Source of the DNA: Bacteroidota bacterium
Lineage (GTDB): Bacteria > Bacteroidota > Bacteroidia > Bacteroidales > UBA4417
Assembly: GCA_013376995.1 (NCBI GenBank)
Contig: JACAAZ010000003.1
Location: forward strand, 283,512-347,511
DNA: 64,000 bases
Reading direction: 5' to 3'
In this document: in pieces, positions 8,694 through 17,919 of the stretch
Layout: each line of letters opens with the position of its first letter
Numbering within the stretch: the first letter of the stretch is position 1
The notes under the pieces: generated by a model
Databases searched by the model: none
Told to the model about the DNA's origin: nothing
Seen by the model: the letters and a program-made list of their open reading frames with translations, nothing else
Made by a program: the position numbers and the translations under genes

Positions 8694-10286
8694 ATGATCA
8701 AGCTAAAGATCGATCATAAAGAAATTGAAGTACCGGAGGGGACAACCATTCTGGTTGCAGCTTCCATGCTTGGAATTGAGATCCCCACTCTTTGCCATAT
8801 GCAAGGAGTTTCAGTTCATCCTTCCTGCATGGTTTGCACAGTAAAAGATATTGTTTCCGGTAAGCTTTTTCCATCCTGTGCTATGCCTGTGTTGCCAAAT
8901 ATGGATATTATCACTGATTCTGAGGACCTTATAAGCATCCGGAAAGAAGCGCTTGAATTGCTGCTGAGTGATCATGCAGGAGATTGTGAGGCACCTTGCA
9001 GGCTGAGTTGTCCTGCCTTTATGGATATCCCCAGGATGAACCGGCTGATCGCTGAAGGAAATTTTGAAAAAGCTCTTGAAGTTGTCCGGCAAGAGATTGC
9101 CTTGCCGCTTATCCTGGGATATGTGTGCCCTGCACCTTGCGAAAAAGCATGCAGGCGCAAACCCATCGATGGTACTGTCTCAATTTGCCTGTTGAAAAGA
9201 TCTACAGCCACTAATCCTGATATCCGGTCCAGAAAGTTGGATATCCCAATTCAAAAAAGTGGTAAAAGAATCGGTATTATCGGTACAGGGCCGGCAGGCC
9301 TCTCAGCTGCCTTTTACCTTTTGAGGATGGGGCATGAATGCGTTCTCTTCGATCAGCAGGAAGAAGCAGGCGGGGCATTGCGGTACTCCATAAAAGAAGA
9401 TATTCTGCCAAGGGAAGTGCTTGATGCTGAGATTGAAGTCCTTAGGATGATGGGAGCCTCATTTGTTTTGAATTCGAAGCAAACACTACGTGAACTAGGA
9501 AAAGCAAATGGAAGCAGGTTTGATGCCCTTGTGCTGGCAACTGGAAGCCAGGAGCAACATACAGTGGATGAGCTTATTAAATCTGCCGATGGTACCACCC
9601 GTACCCTGAACCGGAAAACCTATGAAACCCGCATTGAGGGTGTATTTGCATGCGGTAGCATTTTGCGCGATCAACGTATGGCTGTCAGGGCAGGGGCGCA
9701 GGGAAAAGCTGCCGCACTCAATGTTGACAGGTTCCTGAGAGGTATGCCAGCTACACAGGAGGATTCATTATTCAATTCGTCCATTGGAGAACTTAAGGAA
9801 GAAGAATACGTTGAATACCTTAAGGAAAGCAAAGTTAATAACCCTGTTAATCCGGGAAAAGGTTTTACAGCTGGATACTCTCCTGAGGAAGCAATGGAAG
9901 AAGCCAGGCGTTGCATGCATTGTGATTGCAGGAAACCTGTGACTTGCAAACTTAGAAATCTGTCACATCTGTATAAGGCTGACAAAAAGCGCTTTGCCGG
10001 GCCTGACCGGAAGCATCTCCTGAAATCAATGCAGCATGAACTGATAATCTATGAACAGGAAAAATGTATCAAATGCGGCATTTGTATAGAGATAGCTTCA
10101 AAAGCATCTGAAGCATTGGGACTCTCCTTTATCGGAAGAGGTTTCGACGTAAAAGTGAGCGTGCCTTTCAACAAAACAACTCTTGAAGCCTTAAAAACTT
10201 CGGCAATTGAATGTGCAAATGCATGCCCCACAGGTGCTCTAGCCACCAAACTTTCCGAAGAGAATGACATTCTTACTGTTATCTGA
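8694..10286 (+). CDS. NuoG/GltD hybrid Fe-S flavoprotein without the NAD(P) domain
   Basis: The 530-residue protein begins with a NuoG/HydA-type [2Fe-2S] domain (C34, C45, C48, C62). A GltD/NfnB-like Fe-S segment follows (C98, C102, C106 and C145, C149, C153), then an FAD-binding Rossmann fold (GTGPAG at 197-202) and the LATGS strand at 281-285. In GltD or NfnB the next part is a second, NAD(P)H-binding Rossmann domain. Here the chain goes almost directly to the closing FAD motif EGVFACG (315-321), so that domain is missing. The C-terminus adds Cys groups at 407-418 and at C458/461/464 with C507/C511. The gene starts directly after the NuoEF fusion stop. The pair resembles Stn/Nfn-type or HydABC-type enzymes in which this subunit would not bind NADP. 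The acceptor is unknown. Confidence 0.85.
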   Translation: MIKLKIDHKEIEVPEGTTILVAASMLGIEIPTLCHMQGVSVHPSCMVCTVKDIVSGKLFPSCAMPVLPNMDIITDSEDLISIRKEALELLLSDHAGDCEAPCRLSCPAFMDIPRMNRLIAEGNFEKALEVVRQEIALPLILGYVCPAPCEKACRRKPIDGTVSICLLKRSTATNPDIRSRKLDIPIQKSGKRIGIIGTGPAGLSAAFYLLRMGHECVLFDQQEEAGGALRYSIKEDILPREVLDAEIEVLRMMGASFVLNSKQTLRELGKANGSRFDALVLATGSQEQHTVDELIKSADGTTRTLNRKTYETRIEGVFACGSILRDQRMAVRAGAQGKAAALNVDRFLRGMPATQEDSLFNSSIGELKEEEYVEYLKESKVNNPVNPGKGFTAGYSPEEAMEEARRCMHCDCRKPVTCKLRNLSHLYKADKKRFAGPDRKHLLKSMQHELIIYEQEKCIKCGICIEIASKASEALGLSFIGRGFDVKVSVPFNKTTLEALKTSAIECANACPTGALATKLSEENDILTVI

Positions 10287-10379
10287 TCAGTAGACATTTG
10301 GGATAATTTATCTGATTGAATACTTTAACTAATTTCAGCAAACTCTATTAACATTTTGCTTGTTACTAAGTACCTAAAC

Positions 10380-11501
10380 ATGAATTTGAGATTCCTTTCT
10401 TCATTTTTTCTGCTCATTCTGGTGCTTCAACTCTCAGCCCAGGAGAAAGGAAGTTCTTCATGGCCCTCTTTCAGGGGTGATGCACAGTTAACCGGTACTT
10501 TATCATCCTCTATCCCTTCCACATTCAAGTTATTATGGTCGTTCAAATCCGGGGATGAAATCAAATCCTCGCCTGTAACCGGGAATGGCTTGATCTATTT
10601 TGGATCGGGCGATGGCTTTGTATATGCCATTACAGTAAGTGGGCAACTAAAATGGAAATACAATACGGTTACTGCAATTGAAGCCGCTCCCCTTCTCATC
10701 GAAAACACGCTTGTGGTTGGAAGCCTGGATGGATCGCTGTATGCATTTAATGCTTTAAATGGAAAATTGAAATGGAAATATATTACTGATGGACAAATAT
10801 CAGGCGGTGCTAATTGGGTTGCAGGACCGGATAACAAACAAAAACGCATACTGGTTGGCAGCTACGATTTTTTCCTGCATTGTGTCAGCCTCAACAGTGG
10901 GAAAGCTCTATGGAAATATGAATCAGGGAATTACATTAACGGAACTCCTGCCGTATATGGGAAAACGGCGGTCTTTGGAGGCTGCGACGGCTTCCTTCAT
11001 ATGATCACTACTGCAAATGGTAAAGAGTTAAAGAAAACAGAGATAGGTACTTATGTCCCTGCATCAGCAGCCATTGTTGGTGATAGGGCCTACTTTGGGA
11101 ATTATGACGGAGCCTTTTACTGTTTCGACCTCAAAGCCAAGAAGATACTCTGGAAAACAGATGGTGGCGGACCTTTTATGGCATCTCCGGCGGCTACAAA
11201 TAGTGACATTGTTACCGGCTCGCAGAACCATAATGTATATTGTTATGATGCTCTGAAAGGTACTATCAGATGGAAATTCAAAACCCTGGGCAAGGTAGAC
11301 GCTTCACCAATAATTGTAGGGAATAAGGTTATTATAGCATCAGGGGAAGGGCGTTTACATATTCTCGACCTGCAATCAGGTAAAGAAATCTGGGTATACG
11401 ACATTGGCAGTAACATTTCAGCCACCCCGGCTGTTATGAACAATATGATATTTGTAGCTTCAGAAGATGGGAAGATTTATGCCTTTGGTGCTGGAAAATG
11501 A
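10380..11501 (+). CDS. Secreted PQQ-like beta-propeller protein
   Basis: The start at ATG 10380 gives a clear signal peptide (MNLRFLSSFFLLILVLQLSAQ); an upstream in-frame TTG at 10356 would only add eight residues in front of it. The mature protein, about 350 residues, opens with SSWPSFRGDAQLTG and then repeats blades such as FGSGDGFVYAI, GSLDGSLYAFNALNGKLKWKY and ASGEGRLHILDLQSGKEIWVYD. It is a full-length PQQ-like propeller, resembling BamB in outline but lacking the lipobox Cys. It probably lies in the periplasm. It is the last gene of the rightward redox locus, 93 bases after the flavoprotein gene, and the fourth propeller in it. No catalytic residues can be named. Confidence 0.85.
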   Translation: MNLRFLSSFFLLILVLQLSAQEKGSSSWPSFRGDAQLTGTLSSSIPSTFKLLWSFKSGDEIKSSPVTGNGLIYFGSGDGFVYAITVSGQLKWKYNTVTAIEAAPLLIENTLVVGSLDGSLYAFNALNGKLKWKYITDGQISGGANWVAGPDNKQKRILVGSYDFFLHCVSLNSGKALWKYESGNYINGTPAVYGKTAVFGGCDGFLHMITTANGKELKKTEIGTYVPASAAIVGDRAYFGNYDGAFYCFDLKAKKILWKTDGGGPFMASPAATNSDIVTGSQNHNVYCYDALKGTIRWKFKTLGKVDASPIIVGNKVIIASGEGRLHILDLQSGKEIWVYDIGSNISATPAVMNNMIFVASEDGKIYAFGAGK

Positions 11502-11747
11502 TGAGATCTAAATGCAAAGATCAAAATGCAAAATGCAAATTATAAAGTGTAGAATGTAAAGTGCAAAGGATAAAGTGCACTCATGGGAAGCATTTGGCTC
11601 AGAATGCAAAATGCAAAGTGTCCCTTTGAGAAGCCCTTGCATAAAAAAATAGAAATTAAGGCATTAGATTAATACTTAATATCATACTCTAATAATCAAC
11701 TTGAACTTTGAATTTTGAAATTTGAAGTTTGAAATTTGCAACTTTAA
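11502..11747. repeat. Intergenic word-like low-complexity array
   Basis: The gap is built of near-repeats of the words aaatgcaaa, aaagtgcaaag and, at its right end (about 11700-11745), ttgaattttgaaatttgaagtttgaa-type units. No open frame with coding character and no convincing hairpin are present. It marks the boundary between the redox locus and the glycosyltransferase/ABC locus. The same vocabulary is found near 19.3, 27.4 and 51.4 kb. Confidence 0.7.
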
Positions 11748-13046
11748 ATGAAGATAGTAAACATAGTCCCTGGATTTGGTGGAACCTTTTATTGCGGTAA
11801 CTGCCTGCGCGACAGCGCATTCGTGGCATCACTAAGGCAGGCCGGGCACGACGCCAGTATCCTACCCATGTACCTTCCACTCCAGGTAGGAATAAATACT
11901 CCTGACAAGGACATTCCTGTATTCTACGGAGCTGTAAACATCTACCTTAAACAGCAGTTCCCCTTTATGCGGAATATGCCTTCCTGGCTGGAAAAGTTCT
12001 TCAACTCCACTCCTATCCTGAAGTTTGCTGCCTCTAAATCAAGCTCAACCAGGGCTACAGGACTTGAAGAAATGACGGAATCCATGCTTCTTGGAAAGAA
12101 TGGAAATCAAAGCCATGAATTGCAGCAACTCGTTGATTTCCTGAAACATCACGAAAAACCGGATATCGTCCATTTTTCAAACGCCCTTCTTCTCGGAATG
12201 GCTGAACAAATCCGCAATGAGTTGAATGTCCCCGTAGTTTTTTCACTTCAGGATGAAGATGTTTGGGTGGATGTAATGAGCGAAAAATATAAACAGAGGA
12301 TATGGGACCTGATGGCTGAAAAAGCTGCTGTTGTAGATGCTTTTATACCTGTGAGCAACTACTTTGCATCTGTGATGAAAACAAAGATGAGGATTCCGGA
12401 CGCAAAGCTGCACATTTTGCCTATTGGAATAGATCCAGGTAAATATCAGTTTTCCGAACCAGCCAAAGAACCCAGGGCAATTGGCTATTTATCAAGGATA
12501 TGCGAAGAAAATGGCTTTGGAATCCTGGTTGATGCTTTCATCATTCTCAAAAAAGATCTGCGTTTTAAGGATCTGAAACTTAGGGTAACTGGCGGTAAAA
12601 CCGGGGATGATGACCACTTCATTTCGGAACAATACCGTAAACTCAGGGAAAACTCGATTTCTCATGATGTTGAGATCTTTCCTGAATTTACGCTTGAACA
12701 CCTGCACAAATTCTTCAAATCCATAACCTTACTCTCTGTTCCCGTCCTGAACGGCGAAGCTTTCGGACTTTACCAGCTTGAAGCCCTGGCATCGGGCATA
12801 CCCTTGGTGCAACCGCGACTCGGGGCGTTTCCTGAAATCATTGAATCGACCGGTGGCGGGATGATTTATGAGTCAAATACCCCACAAGCCTTATCAGAAG
12901 CACTTGCTGAGGTTTTAGATTCCCCATCGCTGCTTATGCAATTTAGCAAATCCGGACATGAGGCAGTATTGGATACCTACGACTGCAGGAAGGTTACACT
13001 GCAGATGATCAGCATTTACCAAGGACTTCTAAATAAAAGAATATAA
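11748..13046 (+). CDS. Glycosyltransferase family 4 protein
   Basis: The 432-residue cytosolic protein starts with the GT4/GT-B glycine-rich opening (IVPGFGGTFYCGNCLRDS). It ends with the nucleotide-sugar site of the retaining GT4 family: GEAFGLYQLEALASGIPLVQ at about residues 338-357, with the ExxxxxxxE pattern between Glu residues. No membrane segment is present. Its stop codon overlaps the start of the ABC ATPase gene (TAATG), so the two are translationally coupled. That arrangement suggests that it modifies a glycolipid or glycoconjugate handled by the transporter. Donor sugar and acceptor cannot be read from the sequence. Confidence 0.88.
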   Translation: MKIVNIVPGFGGTFYCGNCLRDSAFVASLRQAGHDASILPMYLPLQVGINTPDKDIPVFYGAVNIYLKQQFPFMRNMPSWLEKFFNSTPILKFAASKSSSTRATGLEEMTESMLLGKNGNQSHELQQLVDFLKHHEKPDIVHFSNALLLGMAEQIRNELNVPVVFSLQDEDVWVDVMSEKYKQRIWDLMAEKAAVVDAFIPVSNYFASVMKTKMRIPDAKLHILPIGIDPGKYQFSEPAKEPRAIGYLSRICEENGFGILVDAFIILKKDLRFKDLKLRVTGGKTGDDDHFISEQYRKLRENSISHDVEIFPEFTLEHLHKFFKSITLLSVPVLNGEAFGLYQLEALASGIPLVQPRLGAFPEIIESTGGGMIYESNTPQALSEALAEVLDSPSLLMQFSKSGHEAVLDTYDCRKVTLQMISIYQGLLNKRI

Positions 13047-13729
13047 TGATAGCTGAACTTCTAAATATCAGCAAAGTTTATGAGAAACCCGGCAGTGGTA
13101 TACAGCAGAGAGTTCTCGATGATATTTCATTACAAATCACTGAGAGTGATACACTTGCCATTATTGGCCCATCAGGTTCCGGGAAAAGCACATTCTTAAA
13201 TATACTCGGAACTCTTGACAGGCCCAGTTCAGGGACGCTGCTGCTTCAGGGCCAGCTTATTAATCCTGACGATTCACCTTCACTAGCGTATATCAGGAAT
13301 AAATGTGTCGGCTTTGTATTTCAGTTGCATCATCTATTGCCTCAACTAAGCCTGTTGGAAAATATCCTGCTGCCAACCTTACCTATCAAATCATTGAAGG
13401 AAAAGCAATTAGCGGCTGAAAGGGCAGTCCGACTTATCGAAAGAGTCGGTCTTCAAAGTCATCTTCTTCATAACCCATCTCAACTTTCGGTAGGCGAATG
13501 TCAAAGGGCTGCGGTTGTAAGGGCCCTGGTAAACCAACCTAAACTGCTTCTTGCCGATGAACCTACTGGCTCTTTGGACGCGGAAAATGCAGAACAGCTA
13601 GCCAGCCTACTTTTGGACCTCAGAAAAGAGCAGAATTTTGCTATTGTGGCTGTAACTCATTCACTGGAACTGGCTTCAAAAATGGACAAAGTTTATAAAT
13701 TGTCATCCGGAAAACTGCTAACAACTTGA
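13046..13729 (+). CDS. ABC transporter ATP-binding protein, LolD/MacB type
   Basis: The 227-residue subunit shows Walker A (GPSGSGKS, 41-48), the Q-loop (Gln93), Walker B (LLLADE, 167-172), the GSLD D-loop and a switch His in VTHS. The ABC signature reads LSVGE (147-151) instead of LSGGQ, an unusual double substitution for a functional ATPase. Size and order match the LolD/MacB/FtsE group that drives mechanotransmission through FtsX-type permeases. The permease gene begins 76 bases downstream. Substrate may be a lipoprotein, a lipid or a glycolipid; the coupled glycosyltransferase favours something glycosylated, but this is inference. Confidence 0.9.
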   Translation: MIAELLNISKVYEKPGSGIQQRVLDDISLQITESDTLAIIGPSGSGKSTFLNILGTLDRPSSGTLLLQGQLINPDDSPSLAYIRNKCVGFVFQLHHLLPQLSLLENILLPTLPIKSLKEKQLAAERAVRLIERVGLQSHLLHNPSQLSVGECQRAAVVRALVNQPKLLLADEPTGSLDAENAEQLASLLLDLRKEQNFAIVAVTHSLELASKMDKVYKLSSGKLLTT

Positions 13730-13805
13730 TTTATATTTCTTTATATCATCACCCTCAACCTAATAGATCTAAAACTTCTAAAATTCTAAAACCCTGTAAT
13801 CAAGC

Positions 13806-16800
13806 ATGAACTCCTTGAAACTGATTCTTCGGAACCTGTTTTACTATCGAAAACCCTTTCTTTCGACAGTGATAGGAGTCGCCATCAGTACAGCAATATT
13901 AACCGGAGCATTGGTTGTCGGTGATTCAGTTCGGGAAAGCCTTAAGCAAATAAGCATCAGCCGTTTAGGTAAAATACAATATGCTATTGGCTCCAGTGAC
14001 AGGCTCTTCAGGCAAGTGCTGGCAGATTCACTGAATCATAAACTGCACTGCGGTGCGCACGCAGCCCTACTTTGTTCTGGAATCGTCTTAAATCCTGAGA
14101 ATCATAATTCAATTAACCGGGTTGAAATTGCAGGAATAAATGATGATTTTGGAAGAGTTTGGAATAAAAATAATCTCCACTTACATGATGATGGCATAAT
14201 CATAACTTCAAACGTCGCGAAAAAACTTGGTTTAAAGCCCGGTGATGAACTCGTGCTGAAGACTGAAAAACTCGGCAAAGGTCCTTCAAATGCACCTTTC
14301 GTAGCAGTAAAATCACCAGAAATATCAATCCGGCTCAAAGTTGCTTCCATTGCTGATGATGATAGCCTCGGACGATTCAGCCTGAAAAACAACCAATCTC
14401 CATCATTTACCATTTTCATATCCTTAAGGGCTTTATCAAAGAAACTTGGTGTTGAAGGCCTTTGCAACCAAATACTGCTTGAAAGAGTTGATTCTCCTGA
14501 GGTATCGCACGAAAAAATAGAAAAAGCCATACGGGCATCCTGGAACCTGCAGGACGCCGGATTCCATATAAAAGGCCTGGAATCAAAAGATGAATTTGAA
14601 CTTACTTCTGACAGGATTTTTATTGACAATGACGTTGCTCTGGCATTTGACTCTTCAAAACAATTCAGCCAACCTGTCCTGACATACCTGGTGAATTCTA
14701 TATCCAGAGGAAGCTCTTCTACCCCCTATTCTTTCATAACGGCAGCACCCCCAGCTTTTACCGGGGTAAATCTTGGGGAAAGGGAAATACTTCTCAATTC
14801 CTGGTTGGCGAGGGATCTGAATGCTAAACCCGGAGATTCACTTACAATCCGATATTTTGTAATGGGGAAAGGTCGCTCCCTGAAAGAAGATACCTGTAGG
14901 TTCATTGTCAAATCAGTCTTGGACATCAAGTCTCGTTTGTTTGACCGCACCCTTATGCCTGATTTTCCTGGCATGACAGAAGTTGGAAATTGCCGGGATT
15001 GGGAAACAGGCACGCCCATAGACCTATCCAGTATCCGCGATAAAGATGAAAATTACTGGAATGAGTATAAGGGTACTCCGAAAGCATTTATTTCACTGGA
15101 AACGGGGCAACATCTGTGGAAAAACCCCTTCGGCGACCTCACCTCCATCAGATTTAAAACAGATTTTACAAAATTGATGAATATTGAGGAGCTGCTGATT
15201 TATAAAATGTCTCCGGCTGCTTATGGGTTAGGTATTATGAATGTACAACTTGCCGGAGATAAGGCAGCAGCTAATTCAACTGATTTTGGCGAATTATTTC
15301 TCAGCCTGAGTTTCTTTATTATTCTTTCTTCTATTATGCTAACAGCCTTGCTTTTCGGGCTCCTCGCAAACAGGAGAATCTCCGAAACCGCCGTACTCAC
15401 CAGCCTGGGTTTTACAAAAGGAAACATCTTCCGCATTTACCTTGCTGAAACTTTAATTGTTGCAATTATTGGAAGCATAATAGGGACATTTCTTGGCATT
15501 CTTTATAACAAGATATTGATCAGTGGATTAAATACAGTTTGGATGGATGCAACAAGCATTTCCACACTTAAGATGCATCTTTCAATAGCAACACTTTCAA
15601 CCGGTTTAATCGCAGGCATACTCATTTCCTATCTAACCATGATCCTGGTTCTGTGGTTTACTTTTAGGTTAAGCCCGTCAAAGGCAGTTAATGGAAGTGT
15701 TTCACTCGAATCCCGGCACAGCGGATTAATTGTACGTCTAACTGGTATAATTGGCCTAGCATTAGTATCTATAGACTTGATAATGATATTCTTACAGATA
15801 CTGATTGCATCCTTTCGTTCCGCAGAAATATCACTGTTTCTTGGTGCGCTCCTGATGGTAGCATTGATCAGCATGTTAGCCAATATTTTATACAAAGTAC
15901 AATCTACAACTTATTCAAGTCCTACCCTGTACAGGCTACTCCGGAAAAATATGGGATTCAGGAAAAGGCGTACACTCGTATCAATCAGCCTGCTGGCTAT
16001 AGGAACCTTCAGCATCGTGATTACAGGAGCGAACAGGCAACTATCAGGAGGAACTTCCATGGGTCGGAGCTCAGGCACTGGAGGTTTCCTACTTTACATG
16101 GAATCAACAATAGCTGTTCAGGAAGATCTGAACTCAGCCCGGGGGAAGCGCAAATTCAATATTGAAGATGATTCTTTACTCAGGGATGTAGTTTTTACCC
16201 CGGTTGAAAAAGTTGAAGGGGATGACGCCAGCTGCCTGAACCTGAACCAGGTTTCCAACCCGGGCCTGCTAGGCATTAACCCTGAGTTGTTTCATCAAAG
16301 AGGTTCATTTTCTTTCCAGGAATACAATACATCATCAAACAATTTCAGTCCCTGGCAAAGTTTGAGTAAAGAGACAGCTCCAGGTATAATCCCTGCAATA
16401 GCGGATCAGACTGTCATTACCTGGGGATTGAGAAAAGCTATAGGTGATACGCTTACCTATAGGGATGAAAGCGGCAAACCATTAAAAGTCAAACTTATAG
16501 CTGGATTGAACAACTCAATTTTCCAGGGAAACCTACTTGTTTCCGGTGAATTCCTAAGAAAGTATTATCCATCCTCAGTCAAAACCAATATCATGCTACT
16601 GGATGGGCCAAAAGGAAAGGAAAAAGAAATTTCGGACCTGCTCGAAGAGCGGTTCCGGGACCAGGGTGTCAGGATTACCAGCACTTCCGACCGCCTGGCT
16701 TCATTCAATGCTGTAGAGAATACTTACCTGTCTGTATTTATGCTCCTTGGGGGCCTGGGCGTTATCCTGGGAGTATTCGGATTAGGAATAATTTTGCTTA

Positions 16801-17102
16801 GAAATACTTATGAAAGAAGAAGTGAACTTGCAGTTTATCAAGCGCTTGGAATTCACAGATCCTTGATATTCAAGTTATTCATTTATGAATACCTCATTAT
16901 ACTGGGAGCGGGAATCGCAATTGGGACGGTTTCGGCATGCCTGGGTATCTGGACATCACTACTGAAAAGCTCTGATGGATTCCCTTATCTCCAGCTGTTA
17001 GTCATTCTCTCTGCAATAACAGTAAGTGGGCTGCTATGGATAATAATACCGGCCCGTAAAGTAATGAAACAAAGACTTATCGATTCATTGAGAAATGAAT
17101 AG
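13806..17102 (+). CDS. Large FtsX/MacB-type ABC permease
   Basis: The 1098-residue protein has an N-terminal membrane helix (about 19-40) followed by a large periplasmic MacB_PCD-like domain (41-490). It continues with a first FtsX core (about 495-635, with SETAVLTSLGFTKGNIFR), two or more extra helices (about 645-700), a second periplasmic domain (about 740-970), and a second FtsX core (about 975-1085, with RRSELAVYQALGIHRS). This tandem layout, with both halves on one chain, means that one or two copies would pair with the upstream ATPase. The family couples ATP hydrolysis to movements of the periplasmic domain. It is an export or lipid/lipoprotein-trafficking permease; the cargo is unknown. 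Confidence 0.88.
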   Translation: MNSLKLILRNLFYYRKPFLSTVIGVAISTAILTGALVVGDSVRESLKQISISRLGKIQYAIGSSDRLFRQVLADSLNHKLHCGAHAALLCSGIVLNPENHNSINRVEIAGINDDFGRVWNKNNLHLHDDGIIITSNVAKKLGLKPGDELVLKTEKLGKGPSNAPFVAVKSPEISIRLKVASIADDDSLGRFSLKNNQSPSFTIFISLRALSKKLGVEGLCNQILLERVDSPEVSHEKIEKAIRASWNLQDAGFHIKGLESKDEFELTSDRIFIDNDVALAFDSSKQFSQPVLTYLVNSISRGSSSTPYSFITAAPPAFTGVNLGEREILLNSWLARDLNAKPGDSLTIRYFVMGKGRSLKEDTCRFIVKSVLDIKSRLFDRTLMPDFPGMTEVGNCRDWETGTPIDLSSIRDKDENYWNEYKGTPKAFISLETGQHLWKNPFGDLTSIRFKTDFTKLMNIEELLIYKMSPAAYGLGIMNVQLAGDKAAANSTDFGELFLSLSFFIILSSIMLTALLFGLLANRRISETAVLTSLGFTKGNIFRIYLAETLIVAIIGSIIGTFLGILYNKILISGLNTVWMDATSISTLKMHLSIATLSTGLIAGILISYLTMILVLWFTFRLSPSKAVNGSVSLESRHSGLIVRLTGIIGLALVSIDLIMIFLQILIASFRSAEISLFLGALLMVALISMLANILYKVQSTTYSSPTLYRLLRKNMGFRKRRTLVSISLLAIGTFSIVITGANRQLSGGTSMGRSSGTGGFLLYMESTIAVQEDLNSARGKRKFNIEDDSLLRDVVFTPVEKVEGDDASCLNLNQVSNPGLLGINPELFHQRGSFSFQEYNTSSNNFSPWQSLSKETAPGIIPAIADQTVITWGLRKAIGDTLTYRDESGKPLKVKLIAGLNNSIFQGNLLVSGEFLRKYYPSSVKTNIMLLDGPKGKEKEISDLLEERFRDQGVRITSTSDRLASFNAVENTYLSVFMLLGGLGVILGVFGLGIILLRNTYERRSELAVYQALGIHRSLIFKLFIYEYLIILGAGIAIGTVSACLGIWTSLLKSSDGFPYLQLLVILSAITVSGLLWIIIPARKVMKQRLIDSLRNE

Positions 17103-17129
17103 AGCACAGAAAGCAAGAGAAGATTTTAA

Positions 17130-17657
17130 CTATAAATAAAAGATCCGGAGCTCTCCAAAAGTGACCCTTGCGTTTAGTGTAAATCCCGGGAGGTTAGGAT
17201 TATAACCGGTAGAAATATAATGATAATTCCCAAAGGAGGCGGATCTCAGGTCGGGGCCGTTCAGGTTCCCAAAAGTAGCACTCCCGTTGATCTGAAGGGC
17301 GGTATCCTTGCTTACATAGACTTTCATCTCACCGAAATTACATTCTACCTGGAGATGAACAGGCCTGTCAGGAACTATATCTTTCAAATTCAGAACTCCT
17401 GACCCAAAGGTCACCGTGTATCGCTCCAGGCCCGGGACATAATCCATATTGCCATCACCAAGTGTAGTATTTTGGGAAATCCCCCTGGAGGGAAGGCTTC
17501 CTCGTAAAATCATAATCCCTAACCATATTAAACCAGCTGAAAACAGGATGGCAAAAATCGGGATATGAATATTGAATACATTTCTGATGAGCATCAGCAG
17601 CCCGATAAATACGACTGCTACACCCAATACCATGGAACCTGAATAAGACTTACGCAT
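17130..17657 (-). CDS. LiaF-like membrane protein
   Basis: The 175-residue protein has two or three N-terminal helices (about 8-26, 28-50) ending in a short basic stretch. The C-terminal half is beta-rich with three repeats of the FGxxxxx pattern (TFGSGVLNL, NFGEMKVYV, TFGELRIFYL). This is the layout of LiaF/VraT-like proteins, whose C-terminal "toastrack" domain senses envelope stress. It is convergent with the ABC permease gene (27 bases apart) and has a good -7 box upstream. No LiaRS-type two-component genes are next to it, so the regulatory partner is not clear. Confidence 0.75.
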   Translation of the reverse strand: MRKSYSGSMVLGVAVVFIGLLMLIRNVFNIHIPIFAILFSAGLIWLGIMILRGSLPSRGISQNTTLGDGNMDYVPGLERYTVTFGSGVLNLKDIVPDRPVHLQVECNFGEMKVYVSKDTALQINGSATFGNLNGPDLRSASFGNYHYISTGYNPNLPGFTLNARVTFGELRIFYL

Positions 17658-17676
17658 AGATTATCAACTTATCGTA

Positions 17677-17684
17677 CAAATATA
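17677..17684 (-). promoter_or_regulatory. Putative -7 box for the LiaF-like gene
   Basis: On the minus strand the sequence reads TATATTTG, a perfect match to the Bacteroidota -7 consensus TAnnTTTG, 19 bases upstream of the ATG at 17657. A -33 TTTG was not seen at the usual spacing. Transcription would start about 13 bases before the start codon. Confidence 0.5.
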
Positions 17685-17919
17685 CGCAGAATTGGAGATC
17701 ATAGATATGACCAGCCCTCTTCCACTTTCAGGCGATAGCAGTCGAAATACGGCACTTAAGCCATTCGTGGCAAAATGGATATACTGGAAATAAAGAGAAA
17801 TTTGATTCGTTATCCTGAAAAGGCAAACAGGAATCCTGCCACCTTGCACTAAATATCAAGCTCTGACACGGGTTTAATGATTGTATCTTATAGATAGATT
17901 TTATTAATGTAATGTTTGT

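Noticed and set aside
17664..17849. Minus-strand frame of 61 codons upstream of the LiaF-like gene
   Set aside because: It has no start context, overlaps the -7 box of the downstream gene and does not look like any known family. It is probably chance.
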